DNA of 64,000 bases, from positions 124,001 to 188,000 of the forward strand of contig CAJTGB010000001.1 of the NCBI GenBank assembly GCA_910575835.1. Direction: 5' to 3'. Made by a program: the position numbers and the translations under genes. Numbering within the stretch: the first letter of the stretch is position 1; each line of letters opens with the position of its first letter. Shown piece after piece: positions 1-8,010 of the stretch. Below the pieces are notes generated by a model. That model was not told where the DNA came from. It saw only the letters and a list, made by a program, of their open reading frames with translations, and searched no databases. The DNA is from Lachnospiraceae bacterium. GTDB lineage: Bacteria > Bacillota > Clostridia > Lachnospirales > Lachnospiraceae.

Positions 1-1
1 A

Positions 2-502
2 AAAGCCATTTTTCCACATAATATCATGCTGACTACATTAAAAGAAACTATGAGCTTAACAAAATATCCCGCATGGTCGTACCGTTTTATGGGGCTGATA
101 CAGTGGGGCTTTCGTGTAGGTGGAAAATTGCTGCCTAACTACAAGGTTCCAGGAGACGCTTATTTAGACTATGACAGAGTATTTTATAGTGAACAGGCAA
201 AACAAGATTGCTTAAATGACCCTATGCTTTTACCCTATTATCCTTTAAGATTTGTCGCCAGCTTATTTAATGCTGACTTATCGTGCTTGGAGAATGGAGC
301 TATACAATGTCCTGTTATTTTAATTACTGCCAAAGGCGACCCGCTTTTTAGCTTTGATTATACCAACAAAGTATTTGATTTAATTCATGTACCGCAAAAG
401 GAATTACTTGCTTTAGAGCTTAATCGTCACATGATTTTTAATGAGGACACGGACACTACAATAAACGCATTGGAAGCTACCTTGCATAAATATCTTGGAT
501 AG
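2..502 (+). CDS. alpha/beta hydrolase, C-terminal part (cut by window start)
   Basis: The frame is open to the first base, so only the C-terminal ~166 residues are seen. The pattern VILITAKGDPLFSF followed ~40 residues later by LNRHMIF fits the acid and histidine of an alpha/beta-hydrolase catalytic triad; the nucleophile Ser would lie upstream. No signal peptide or membrane segment is visible in this part. The substrate cannot be told. It ends 71 bp before a TetR gene on the same strand, with that gene's own promoter in between, so it is probably not in the ABC operon. Confidence 0.6.
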   Translation, partial: KAIFPHNIMLTTLKETMSLTKYPAWSYRFMGLIQWGFRVGGKLLPNYKVPGDAYLDYDRVFYSEQAKQDCLNDPMLLPYYPLRFVASLFNADLSCLENGAIQCPVILITAKGDPLFSFDYTNKVFDLIHVPQKELLALELNRHMIFNEDTDTTINALEATLHKYLG

Positions 503-506
503 CATA

Positions 507-565
507 TTGATTATATAATTAATAAATGTTATACTTTTCATGACGATATAAATATTTTAGTCATA
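507..565 (+). promoter_or_regulatory. promoter and probable TetR operator
   Basis: A TTGATT box (507-512) and TATACT box (530-535) are separated by 17 bp. Just downstream, 539-565 is an interrupted inverted repeat (CATGAC ... GTCATA) that abuts the ribosome binding site AAGGAGG of the TetR gene. The same half-site (TATGAC) recurs before the ABC transporter operon at 1217-1243, which supports one regulator acting on both promoters. Confidence 0.55.
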
Positions 566-573
566 AGGAGGTT

Positions 574-1161
574 ATGAGTTTGCCACGATTTACGGAACAA
601 GAAAAAGAAATCATAAACAGTAAACTTTTGATAGAGGGAGAAAAGCTGTTTGCATTACACGGCTTAAAAAAAGTAACAGTTGATGATTTAGTAGCTGCTG
701 TAAACATATCAAAAGGTTCTTTCTATGCTTTTTATCCCAGTAAAGAACATCTATATGTTGAAATCAATTTTCGCTTACAAAAAGAGTTATTTACAAGTAT
801 AGAAACAACCGTTAAAAAGAAAAAGTATAAGAACCATAGAGATTTAGCAAAGGACGTTATCATGCTAAGTTTAACGGGGGTGATTACTTCGCCTATTCTT
901 TCACAGATTGATTTATCTTTAATGGACTATCTGCAAAGAAAAATATCGTCAGATATTTTTGAAAATCATATGTACAGTGATATTCGTATATTGGAGATAT
1001 TGGAGGATTTAGGGGTTGTATTTTTGGTTCTGCATACGGTTATTATAAAATCCCTGTATTCTGTTTTATCCTGTTTGGAACAATTCAAAGAGGACGAAGA
1101 ACTGAATATGATACAAAATCTTTTAGTGAATGGTATTATTCAGCAAGTAGTAGCAGAGTAA
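574..1161 (+). CDS. TetR family transcriptional regulator
   Basis: A 195-aa protein with an N-terminal TetR DNA-binding domain (residues ~10-60): GLKKVTVDDLVAAVNISKG followed by SFYAFYPSKEHLY, the typical helix-turn-helix of the family. The C-terminal ligand domain is divergent. Start ATG follows AAGGAGG by 2 bases plus TT, which is short but the only good site. It is upstream of, and co-oriented with, a three-gene ABC exporter and shares operator-like half-sites with that operon, so it is probably the local repressor responding to the exporter's substrate. Ligand unknown. Confidence 0.85.
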   Translation: MSLPRFTEQEKEIINSKLLIEGEKLFALHGLKKVTVDDLVAAVNISKGSFYAFYPSKEHLYVEINFRLQKELFTSIETTVKKKKYKNHRDLAKDVIMLSLTGVITSPILSQIDLSLMDYLQRKISSDIFENHMYSDIRILEILEDLGVVFLVLHTVIIKSLYSVLSCLEQFKEDEELNMIQNLLVNGIIQQVVAE

Positions 1162-1216
1162 CAATCTTGTTTGGTTATTTGACAGGCAGATAGCCAAACA
1201 TATTTTTTATAATTTA

Positions 1217-1243
1217 TATGACTATATATTCATATAGGTCATA
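1217..1243 (+). promoter_or_regulatory. probable operator of the ABC exporter operon
   Basis: An interrupted palindrome with half-sites TATGACTATAT and ATATAGGTCATA lies 22 bp before the ABC ATPase start. Its half-site matches the palindrome in front of the adjacent TetR gene, consistent with repression by that TetR protein. Confidence 0.5.
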
Positions 1244-1264
1244 AAGTCTAAGGAGGACAAAATA

Positions 1265-2110
1265 ATGATTGATGTGAAAAAACTGTATTTTAGCTATACC
1301 GACAAACCGTTTGTCGAGAATGTGAGTTTCCATGTTGGGAAAGGAGAAATTTTTGGATTTTTGGGCCCCTCTGGTGCCGGAAAATCAACCATTCAAAAAG
1401 TTTTGACCGGACTTAATACAAGATATAAAGGCAGCGTAAAAGTTGCAGGTACAGAAATTCGGGAGCGTACAAATCGGTTTTATGAAAATATTGGAGTAGA
1501 CTTTGAATTTTCAACCTGCTACGAGAAATTCACAGCACGGCAAAATCTCGCCTATTTTGCTTCGTTGTATGAAAAGCAGCCTCGGTCTATTGATGAACTA
1601 TTGCATATGGTTGGATTGGAAAATGACGGAGATAAAAAGGTTGGCGACTTTTCCAAAGGTATGCGTTCCCGCTTGAATTTTATCAAAGCGTTGATACATG
1701 ACCCAGACATATTATTCCTTGATGAACCGACAAGCGGTCTTGACCCTACGAATAATCGTTTGATGAAAGATATTATCCTTGCAGAAAAGAAACGTGGGAA
1801 AACGGTTATCATCACTACTCACAACATGTTTGACGCAACAGAGCTATGTGACCAGGTAGCCTTTATCGTTGCCGGAAAAGTAAGCGCATTGGATAGTCCG
1901 CATAATTTGATTATGTCAAGGGGAGCTGCAAAAATACAATATACCTACTATGACAAAGGTGAGAAAACGGGAGAATGTCTGCTTGATAGAACCACAGAAG
2001 ATAAGTTATTGAAAAACTTAATTTCCGAAAACCGTCTGCTTTCCATTCATAGTAGTGAGCCTACATTAAATGATATTTTTGTAGATATTACAGGGAGGAC
2101 ACTTCAATGA
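1265..2110 (+). CDS. ABC transporter ATP-binding protein
   Basis: A 281-aa ATPase subunit. Walker A is GPSGAGKST (near residue 34), the signature region is FSKGMRSRL, Walker B is ILFLDEPTSGLDP, and the H-loop is ITTHN. It would energise export by the two downstream permeases as a cytoplasmic dimer. The ribosome binding site AAGGAGG is well placed. The stop codon region overlaps the next gene by 4 bp (ATGA), so translation is probably coupled. The signature FSKGM instead of LSGGQ is common in drug/bacteriocin-type ABC-2 exporters. The substrate is not deducible. Confidence 0.92.
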   Translation: MIDVKKLYFSYTDKPFVENVSFHVGKGEIFGFLGPSGAGKSTIQKVLTGLNTRYKGSVKVAGTEIRERTNRFYENIGVDFEFSTCYEKFTARQNLAYFASLYEKQPRSIDELLHMVGLENDGDKKVGDFSKGMRSRLNFIKALIHDPDILFLDEPTSGLDPTNNRLMKDIILAEKKRGKTVIITTHNMFDATELCDQVAFIVAGKVSALDSPHNLIMSRGAAKIQYTYYDKGEKTGECLLDRTTEDKLLKNLISENRLLSIHSSEPTLNDIFVDITGRTLQ

Positions 2111-2790
2111 GATTGGGACGTTTAGTTTGTGGTGATATACATTTCCAATGGAAATATGGTTTCTATTTTATCTACTTTATTTTAACAGTTTTATATGTGT
2201 GCGGGATTGGCGCTTTGCCGGAACATTGGAAAACGGATATTGCTTCTATTATGATCTACTCTGACCCGGCAGCAATGGGATTGTTTTTCATGGGAGCGAT
2301 TGTTCTTTTGGAAAAAAGTCAAAAGGTATTAAATGCTATGGTGGTATCCCCTGTAAAAATATCGGAATATATACTTTCAAAAACAGTTGCGTTGATTGCT
2401 ATTTCTACGGTAATCGCATTGATATTAGGGGTAGTTTCCGGCAGCAATCATTTACTGGGTATCGCAGTTGGTACTGCTTTAACATCAGCAATCTTTACTA
2501 TGCTTGGAATTATTGCAGCTACAAAAATTTCAAACTTGAACCAATTTCTCATTGTGATTATGCCAATAGAGATTATTTGCTTTGTACCGCCTATTGTTGG
2601 GTTGTTTGTAAAATTGCCAGATATATTTTCCTTTTTCCCCTTTATCGCCTGTATGAAACTTATAACCGGGAAAAGTTCTTTACTATCGTTTGATATGATA
2701 CTTGTATTTGTTACATTGATTATCCTATACATGGTTGCGCGGCATACAGTTCAGCATATGTGGAGGACGTTAGGAGGTGTAAAGCTATGA
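2107..2790 (+). CDS. ABC-2 type permease subunit
   Basis: A 227-aa integral membrane protein with about six hydrophobic segments and no catalytic motif. It overlaps the ATPase gene by 4 bp and is followed by a second permease that also overlaps by 4 bp. The arrangement ATPase-permease-permease behind a TetR regulator fits an ABC-2 exporter of drugs or peptides. Sequence recognition is limited to the fold and the gene context. Confidence 0.8.
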   Translation: MRLGRLVCGDIHFQWKYGFYFIYFILTVLYVCGIGALPEHWKTDIASIMIYSDPAAMGLFFMGAIVLLEKSQKVLNAMVVSPVKISEYILSKTVALIAISTVIALILGVVSGSNHLLGIAVGTALTSAIFTMLGIIAATKISNLNQFLIVIMPIEIICFVPPIVGLFVKLPDIFSFFPFIACMKLITGKSSLLSFDMILVFVTLIILYMVARHTVQHMWRTLGGVKL

Positions 2791-3485
2791 AAAAGATATT
2801 ATCCAGTACCATACAGGTATTTAGGCAAATCAAGAGCGACCCTATGATGTTCGCAGCCTGTTTTACGCCTTTTGTCATGGGAGCTTTGATTAAATTCGGT
2901 ATTCCATTTATTGAAAGGATAACAGCTTTTTCTTTGCAAGAATACTATCCGATTTTTGATTTATTACTTTCTATCATGGCTCCTGTATTGCTTTGTTTTG
3001 CATTTGCCATGATTACGTTAGAGGAAATTGATGATAAAGTATCGCGGTACTTTTCAATTACCCCTCTTGGTAAGGCGGGGTATCTCTTTACAAGGTTGGT
3101 AGTACCCGCAATTATTTCAGCGGTCATCGCTTTTATTGTACTGTTGCTTTTTTCATTAGAAAAGTTGTCCATTGGAATGACAATATGTTTGGCGCTTCTC
3201 GGCTCAGTACAGGCAATTATTGTTTCACTTATGATTATCACATTATCAAGCAATAAATTAGAGGGTATGGCAGTTACAAAACTAGCTGCACTTACATTAC
3301 TCGGAATACCAGCCCCCTTTTTTATTGATAGTTACTACCAGTTCGCGGTTGGCTTCCTTCCATCATTTTGGGTAGCGAAAGCCATGCAGAATGAAGCGGT
3401 TCTTTATTTCTCCATAGGATTGGTGGTAGCTTTAGTCTGGTACTACTTCCTTGCAAAACGTCTGTTTCGGAAGCTGGCAGGATAA
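2787..3485 (+). CDS. ABC-2 type permease subunit, second
   Basis: A 232-aa membrane protein with about six hydrophobic stretches. I chose ATG at 2787 because TAGGAGGTG lies 7-8 bases upstream and the codon overlaps the preceding stop (ATGA). An upstream in-frame ATG at 2760 has no comparable site. It probably forms a heterodimeric channel with the previous permease. The gene ends with TAAGGAGG, which once served the next, now decayed, gene. Confidence 0.8.
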   Translation: MKKILSSTIQVFRQIKSDPMMFAACFTPFVMGALIKFGIPFIERITAFSLQEYYPIFDLLLSIMAPVLLCFAFAMITLEEIDDKVSRYFSITPLGKAGYLFTRLVVPAIISAVIAFIVLLLFSLEKLSIGMTICLALLGSVQAIIVSLMIITLSSNKLEGMAVTKLAALTLLGIPAPFFIDSYYQFAVGFLPSFWVAKAMQNEAVLYFSIGLVVALVWYYFLAKRLFRKLAG

Positions 3486-3518
3486 GGAGGCATATTATGG
3501 AAAAGGGTAGACTGATTA

Positions 3519-3638
3519 ATTCTTTATGACGCTCACTGAATTGCCGAAGAAGTCCATCAGGCGATTGAACACAGCTTTCCACAATGTAAACATTGTATGG
3601 TACATGTTAATACGAATGAACTTTCCCATTCTGCATAG
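3519..3638 (+). pseudogene. remnant of a cation diffusion facilitator (C-terminus)
   Basis: Reading frame 3 here gives LILYDAH, a stop, then IAEEVHQAIEHSFPQCKHC MVHVN up to TAG at 3636. This resembles the cytoplasmic tail of cation-efflux (CDF) transporters, where a Cys is expected at the stop (TGA for TGT/TGC). Nothing of the membrane part is present, and the preceding ATG at 3497, with a good ribosome site, opens only a 10-codon frame. I read it as a deletion scar left when the ABC cassette inserted or rearranged. Confidence 0.6.
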
Positions 3639-3684
3639 GACGGGGAAGATGATTTAAGGTCACTGAAAGGAGGTGAAGTAGGTT

Positions 3685-3825
3685 ATGGAACGATACTGGC
3701 GGATTGTCATTGTTGCGGTTTTGATTGTCGTTGGCTTACTTAAAATTGTAATTATGAAGAAGTTTAACCAAAGGAGAAATTCTAACAATTGTTCAAAAGA
3801 TAGCGAGGACGACAAGATGTATTAA
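3685..3825 (+). CDS. small single-pass membrane protein (46 aa)
   Basis: A 46-codon ORF starting at ATG after AAAGGAGGTGAAGTAGGTT. Residues ~4-22 are strongly hydrophobic (RIVIVAVLIVVGLLKIVIM) and are followed by a basic then acidic polar tail. The good ribosome site and the membrane pattern suggest that it is expressed, but I do not recognise a family. It sits directly behind the decayed efflux-protein tail and may be a survivor of that operon. Confidence 0.5.
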   Translation: MERYWRIVIVAVLIVVGLLKIVIMKKFNQRRNSNNCSKDSEDDKMY

Positions 3826-4081
3826 GGTTTATTGAAATCTGTAAAAATTCACAAAAAATAGGATGATAGCAGGACAAATCAGGAAAGAAAACAGAATCCT
3901 CCCTGGTACAATTTACACAGCAAAAGCGGATGAGATCTGCCGCATAGTCAGGTAAATTGTAAGGGAGGAGGGGCTGTGTATATTATAGAAGATAGTAAAT
4001 CTCCTTACATCGTTGTCCGTGGTTCTGCATAAGTCGTACAATTGAATATTGTTTGGCGGCCTGTTCAAAAGCGTAAACAAC
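3826..4081. other. intergenic stretch, no gene seen
   Basis: About 250 bp of AT-rich DNA with no ORF having a ribosome site and no recognisable fragment. It includes an imperfect repeat of ACAATTTAC/GTAAATTGT (near 3910 and 3953). It ends at the terminator hairpin before the XRE gene. Confidence 0.4.
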
Positions 4082-4123
4082 AAAAGCACGATGCCTGGTT
4101 TTATATTGGGTATCGGTGCTTTT
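4082..4123. terminator. bidirectional terminator-like hairpin
   Basis: AAAAGCAC-GATGCC pairs with GGTATC-GGTGCTTTT around a short loop, with A and T runs on both sides. It lies immediately after the stop of the minus-strand XRE gene and would also end plus-strand transcripts from the ABC side. Confidence 0.65.
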
Positions 4124-4126
4124 ACT

Positions 4127-4729
4127 TTATTGCTGTTCAGGATGAAAGGCGAGCCATTTAGCTTCATAAGTATCTAAATAAAACCGGTTTCCATACTCAT
4201 TTTGAACGTAATGTTTTTTTACCTGATACCAACCGCGTAATTCAGTCCGCAAATCTGAGTCTGGGGAAATGGGTTCCAGCCATATCTGAGTAAATTGCCG
4301 GATCTCAGATAAGACAAGAGGCTTTCCGGATGGCAGACTCGGCTCGGAAAACAGCTGCGGCAGCGTAAACAGCTTTTGGGCATCAGAGAACGGAATGGTT
4401 TGCCCGTTTGAGAGCATCAGAGTATGATTGATGGTGTTGACCAGCATCCAACCATGCTTCGCGGACCAAACCGGTTTTCCGTGAAAAATTGGAAGCGACT
4501 CTGAAGGAACTGGTACAGATTGAACTGAGATTCCCTGCTCCGACCGTCCAAGAAGAAAATCGGTTGTTACGCCGTAGAGATCGGACATTTTCTCAAGTCC
4601 TTCAACAGAGGGGGATTTGCGTTCTCCCTCCCATGCACTTAGAGTTGGTTGGGAGATGCCGAGTTTTTCGGCAGCCTCAATTACTTTCAAATTATTAATT
4701 TGCCTTGCTTTCTTAAAATATCTCGGCAT
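4127..4729 (-). CDS. XRE family helix-turn-helix regulator
   Basis: A 200-aa protein. Residues ~5-60 form a Cro/CI-type helix-turn-helix (ARQINNLKVIEAAEKLGIS followed by QPTLSAWEGERKSPSVEGLEKMSDLYGV). The remaining ~135 residues form a C-terminal domain I do not recognise, with several Trp residues. Start ATG follows AAGGTGGTGGGCAA. It is transcribed in the same direction as the AbiE-like pair and 110 bp downstream, so it may be part of, or control, that cassette. Confidence 0.8.
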   Translation of the reverse strand: MPRYFKKARQINNLKVIEAAEKLGISQPTLSAWEGERKSPSVEGLEKMSDLYGVTTDFLLGRSEQGISVQSVPVPSESLPIFHGKPVWSAKHGWMLVNTINHTLMLSNGQTIPFSDAQKLFTLPQLFSEPSLPSGKPLVLSEIRQFTQIWLEPISPDSDLRTELRGWYQVKKHYVQNEYGNRFYLDTYEAKWLAFHPEQQ

Positions 4730-4839
4730 TTGCCCACCACCTTTATCTTAACAATCATCTGTTATTCAAGAGTCCAGAATCTTCTTGCTGCGAACGTTTT
4801 CTCCTCCAGCTTTTTGATTCGTGAAAATACTGTTGAATG

Positions 4840-5595
4840 TCAGTCTACTATGTACATATTATTGTAGATATCGAGAATCGAATCTTTGGAACGGGAAATA
4901 CCGATATCTGTTAGCCTAATATCAGTTTCACGTATCTGGGCAATAAAGTTTTGGATGTCCTCCCCAACGGAGGATGGTACTGAAATCCTCAGGTCTTCCC
5001 GAATTAACGGAAAAAGGCGAAATACATCCAGACGATGTTTCCGAATGTCACGGGGACTCACATAGAATCCCTGCGCCTTTTTGTCCTTGAGATCGAGCCA
5101 AGCTTTCATTTTCAAGGGAATGATGTGCTCGGCATCTAAGATGGATATCCCATCCGTGACGGTTCGGCCATCTAAAAGAAAATGATAGTAGTCGTCATTA
5201 AGAAGAATTGCGGACAGACTGGATACCTCATCATCAATATGCAGGGGCATGAGATGGGTATCAGCCTGAAGCTCCACATGATTCTGCGGTCTGGAGAAAA
5301 GCTCTATCATCTTAGGGTAAGAGGGATTGGCCGGGTCAATGAAGCGATAGAATTCAGGCTGTCCTGTGCTTCTCTGTCTGGCATGATAGCCGCCGGCTTC
5401 TATGAAATCCCAAAATGCTTTTGCAAATTCTGTTGTCAGTGCCTCCACGATAATTACCATGTCGATATCAGCGGTCTGGCGGAAGTCAAGTCCGGCATCT
5501 GACATAAGCAGATCGCAGGCAAATCCCCCAATAACCGTATACTGGTCTTTATAATTGTCGAAATGTTCTCTGAAAATATCTATTCCGTTTACCAT
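4840..5595 (-). CDS. AbiEii-like nucleotidyltransferase toxin
   Basis: A 251-aa protein with the nucleotidyltransferase core of the AbiEii/AbiGii family: VIGGFACDLL (GG helix) followed by RQTADIDMVI, supplying the paired Asp residues that bind metal. In characterised AbiE systems the toxin is a nucleotidyltransferase and the partner is a transcriptional antitoxin (type IV). It lies 15 bp behind the winged-helix gene and is presumably co-expressed from the promoter at 6640-6668. The family assignment rests on the motif and pairing. Whether it confers abortive infection here is inference. Confidence 0.75.
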   Translation of the reverse strand: MVNGIDIFREHFDNYKDQYTVIGGFACDLLMSDAGLDFRQTADIDMVIIVEALTTEFAKAFWDFIEAGGYHARQRSTGQPEFYRFIDPANPSYPKMIELFSRPQNHVELQADTHLMPLHIDDEVSSLSAILLNDDYYHFLLDGRTVTDGISILDAEHIIPLKMKAWLDLKDKKAQGFYVSPRDIRKHRLDVFRLFPLIREDLRISVPSSVGEDIQNFIAQIRETDIRLTDIGISRSKDSILDIYNNMYIVD

Positions 5596-5610
5596 GTGTG
5601 TTTCTCCTTA

Positions 5611-6591
5611 TTATTCCTCATGCTTGATTGGAAGTACGTGTTTTTCTCTTATATCGTCCAGACCCATTTGAATCCGTTCATTTGGATTATCTTCCAAACT
5701 TAACAGCAATGAGATATCATCAACCCGCCCGTTATTTGCCAACAAAATCGGATCATAGCGCCATACTTCAAGAATGTGCCCTCCAAAATCCCGGAAATCC
5801 TGCTCAGAGATAATTTCTGCAGATGGGATTTGTGTGCCGGCTTTTTTTGAGATGGCAGTTGCACCATCCTGTTCGTTTGCCCCAACCATTGAAATATCCG
5901 CCAAAGCAAGGACACCGCTTTTGGGCAATGCTGAATCATGGAAGGGGGTTCTGACGTATATAAGTCGTTCTACAGGTGATTTTAAGCGGGGATAACCTTT
6001 CTTTAAAAATTCAGGCTTATTAAAGGATGGAGAAATCCATTTGTTTGTTCCCTCGGTCTTGTAAGTAATTAGGCCGGATACGGTAAGATCATCAATTGCT
6101 CTGGTGCAGGTGGCTTTGGAGAGCAGAAGATCTCTGGATATTTGCGTCAAATTGACGGTATCAGTAGTCTGCAAATAATACAGATACAGGAACACGAGTT
6201 GGGTTCCGGGCGCCATTTTGTCAGGAACAGTTGTTTCCGTTTTGAATTTTTCCAAAAAGGAACAGCCCCAGAATGGGAGATAAACCTGTTGGGATGGTGA
6301 AATAAATGGTATATTGCTTTCAATCAGATTACGCCGCTGTTTGGATGTTATGTTTTCAAGACACAGCGCGCAGGGGAATTCGCATATCTCCTGAAATTTA
6401 ATTAACTGCTTTTTTAATGTTGGAAGTCTCCATGAAGAATCAATAGGAGACAGTAGTACACACTGGCTTTTATTCCAGGACAGGCTTTGAATCTTATATC
6501 CGTCACGAATATAAAAAGGTGTTTTGGCCGGACAATCAAATTCTGAAACTTTTATATTGTCCCCAAATATCGTTTCCAAAAAATCAAACAT
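5611..6591 (-). CDS. winged-helix AbiEi-like antitoxin / regulator
   Basis: A 326-aa protein. The middle part (~residues 145-205) is a winged helix (NLTQISRDLLLSKATCTRAI ... VSGLITYKTEG). The N-terminal part resembles the nuclease-like fold region of some AbiEi-type proteins only weakly. I chose ATG at 6591 because GAAAGGGGG precedes it by 6 bases; the upstream ATG at 6618 has no site. It is followed at 15 bp by the AbiEii-like toxin and preceded by a promoter carrying three copies of an 8-bp motif, so autorepression is likely. It is longer than a typical AbiEi (~200 aa). Confidence 0.6.
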   Translation of the reverse strand: MFDFLETIFGDNIKVSEFDCPAKTPFYIRDGYKIQSLSWNKSQCVLLSPIDSSWRLPTLKKQLIKFQEICEFPCALCLENITSKQRRNLIESNIPFISPSQQVYLPFWGCSFLEKFKTETTVPDKMAPGTQLVFLYLYYLQTTDTVNLTQISRDLLLSKATCTRAIDDLTVSGLITYKTEGTNKWISPSFNKPEFLKKGYPRLKSPVERLIYVRTPFHDSALPKSGVLALADISMVGANEQDGATAISKKAGTQIPSAEIISEQDFRDFGGHILEVWRYDPILLANNGRVDDISLLLSLEDNPNERIQMGLDDIREKHVLPIKHEE

Positions 6592-6622
6592 ATTTTTCCC
6601 CCTTTCAAGACTCTGCAAAAAT

Positions 6623-6681
6623 GTTTCATTAAAAATGACATTATACCATATATAATGAAACTTGTCAAATGCGAATGAAAC
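6623..6681 (-). promoter_or_regulatory. consensus promoter with three GTTTCATT operator motifs
   Basis: On the minus strand TTGACA (6663-6668) and TATAAT (6640-6645) are separated by exactly 17 bp, a full consensus promoter for the toxin-antitoxin pair. GTTTCATT occurs at 6674-6681 (upstream of -35), at 6654-6661 (in the spacer, 20 bp away, about two helical turns) and inverted at 6623-6630 (around +10). This layout fits cooperative autorepression by the winged-helix partner. Confidence 0.75.
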
Positions 6682-6833
6682 AATATGGAGCTTTTAAGAG
6701 TCTTTTATTATAAATTTTATATCTATTTTTTGATAATCCGCATAAACACTATACTTTCAAGCACTTTGAAATATAGGAAAATACTCATTTTACCACGATT
6801 GAATGAGCCTTGATATGACACTGAAATCAATAT

Positions 6834-6872
6834 GGGAGATAGCACAAACATCTGTGTATCTCCCGTTTTTTA
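6834..6872 (+). terminator. rho-independent terminator without an upstream gene
   Basis: GGGAGATA and TATCTCCC form a perfect 8-bp arm hairpin followed by GTTTTTTATT on the plus strand. No plus-strand gene ends here; 6682-6833 holds nothing recognisable. It is probably a leftover of a deleted gene. Confidence 0.6.
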
Positions 6873-6886
6873 TTCGTGTAATATGA

Positions 6887-7104
6887 TTACTTTACTCTGA
6901 TTTCAAATTTCAAGATTGCTTTCATCATTTCTGTATAAATTTGACCTTTTAGATTTTACCACTTTCAGAGTGGTAAAAAGTACGCAAGCATAATTTACAG
7001 ATATAAGCGTCATAGAATTTCAAAATTTCCTTTATTGCGGTTTCACTTTCAATTTCAAGAGCAAACTTTGACAGATTAAAGTCTTTTCCAAAACAAAATG
7101 GCAT
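6887..7104 (-). pseudogene. remnant of an ICE helix-turn-helix domain protein
   Basis: The minus strand opens at ATG 7104 (overlapping the VanZ stop as TAATG) and reads MPFCFGKDFNLSKFALEIES then TAIKEILKFYDAYICKLCLR up to a stop at 6949. A different frame then gives MMKAILKFEI (6899-6928). Both parts recall the small helix-turn-helix proteins of Firmicutes conjugative transposons, whose C-terminus usually ends in a similar ILKFEI motif. The middle (the DESG..Y/DEELKGR part) is deleted or shifted. I treat it as decayed; family recall is from memory. Confidence 0.5.
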
Positions 7105-7610
7105 TAAAACATATTATTTACAGCAAGAAGCATAAATAAGAAGGCAACTACTAATACAGTACATACCATTGCTATTCGATTTAATATCTTATGTGTTTTA
7201 TCCTTTAAAACAATAGATAATACATATACTAATGCAATTCCAATTATACCCCCTAATGTGTTGCTAATTAAGTCTGTAATATCACTTGCTCCGATAGCAA
7301 ATATAAATTGAATTATCTCATATACAAAGCTAATTCCTAAAACAGAACCTATTGCTTTTAAAACAGATTTATTTTTAAAAAGCAAACTGAAATATGCACC
7401 TACAGGGATAAAAACAATGACATTGTTTATAATTTCATCGAAGTCAATTTTTCCATTTGCAATAACTGAACCACCAAAAGGAAGTAAGTTTATTTGTCTT
7501 ATGTGGTCTAACGCAGAAAATGAAAATTGTAGCTTAAATAAAATAATCCATGATAAAATCAATAAATAAACAATGAGCAATGCGACTGTAATTTTTTTCT
7601 CATTCTTCAT
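7104..7610 (-). CDS. VanZ family membrane protein
   Basis: A 168-aa protein with four to five hydrophobic segments. The VanZ pattern NLLPFGG ... NNVIVFIPVGAYFSLLF ... YEIIQFIFAIGASDITDLISNTLGGIIG is intact (residues ~45-130). I chose ATG at 7610 (AGTAGGTGTGTATT upstream). VanZ of Tn1546 gives low-level teicoplanin resistance by an unknown mechanism; no other van gene is present, so the role here is open. Its stop overlaps the start of the decayed helix-turn-helix ORF, as in some ICE cargo operons. Confidence 0.85.
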   Translation of the reverse strand: MKNEKKITVALLIVYLLILSWIILFKLQFSFSALDHIRQINLLPFGGSVIANGKIDFDEIINNVIVFIPVGAYFSLLFKNKSVLKAIGSVLGISFVYEIIQFIFAIGASDITDLISNTLGGIIGIALVYVLSIVLKDKTHKILNRIAMVCTVLVVAFLFMLLAVNNMF

Positions 7611-7619
7611 AATACACAC

Positions 7620-8010
7620 CTACTTTCAAAAAAGATACTATCATATATTCTTACTTAACTAATACTGAAAATAAAGGGCAACATTCAAGCATACAAGTTC
7701 TTTATGACCTTGTATGCTTGGATGTTGATGAATTTTTCTGCCAATGATCTGGCAAAAAGCACCAGACGATTACAGGTAGAAAAACTTATGGATAACTTCA
7801 CTGATAAAGAATTAGCACTTCATTGATAATTTTCCATAGTATTGTTACCTCCTTATGTATCAAAACTGTTGAATTGGAATTTGTCATAATGAATTAAGGA
7901 TATTATAGGTTTAAGTAGTAGCAAGACTTTAATAAAGCAGAAAAGCCTCAATTGAATTTCTATACCAGATTAGTTACTGTGTATAACCTCCATATAAACG
8001 TCCTCTTCCA
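7620..8010. other. 390-bp gap with a 12-bp perfect hairpin and a short ORF fragment
   Basis: 7686-7697 (CAAGCATACAAG) and 7709-7720 are perfect inverted copies around an 11-base loop, without a T-run. Immediately after, 7722-7826 (+) reads as 34 residues containing [20 protein letters not shown] then DNFTDKELALH, with no clear ribosome site; it looks like a protein fragment but I cannot name it. On the minus strand AAGGAGG stands before ATG GAA AAT TAT CAA TGA near 7825-7855, a 5-codon frame that may be a truncated gene start. The rest is featureless AT-rich DNA. Confidence 0.35.

Noticed and set aside
7686-7720. 12-bp perfect hairpin as a terminator
   Set aside because: No T-run follows on either strand and no gene ends next to it, so I report it only as part of the gap.
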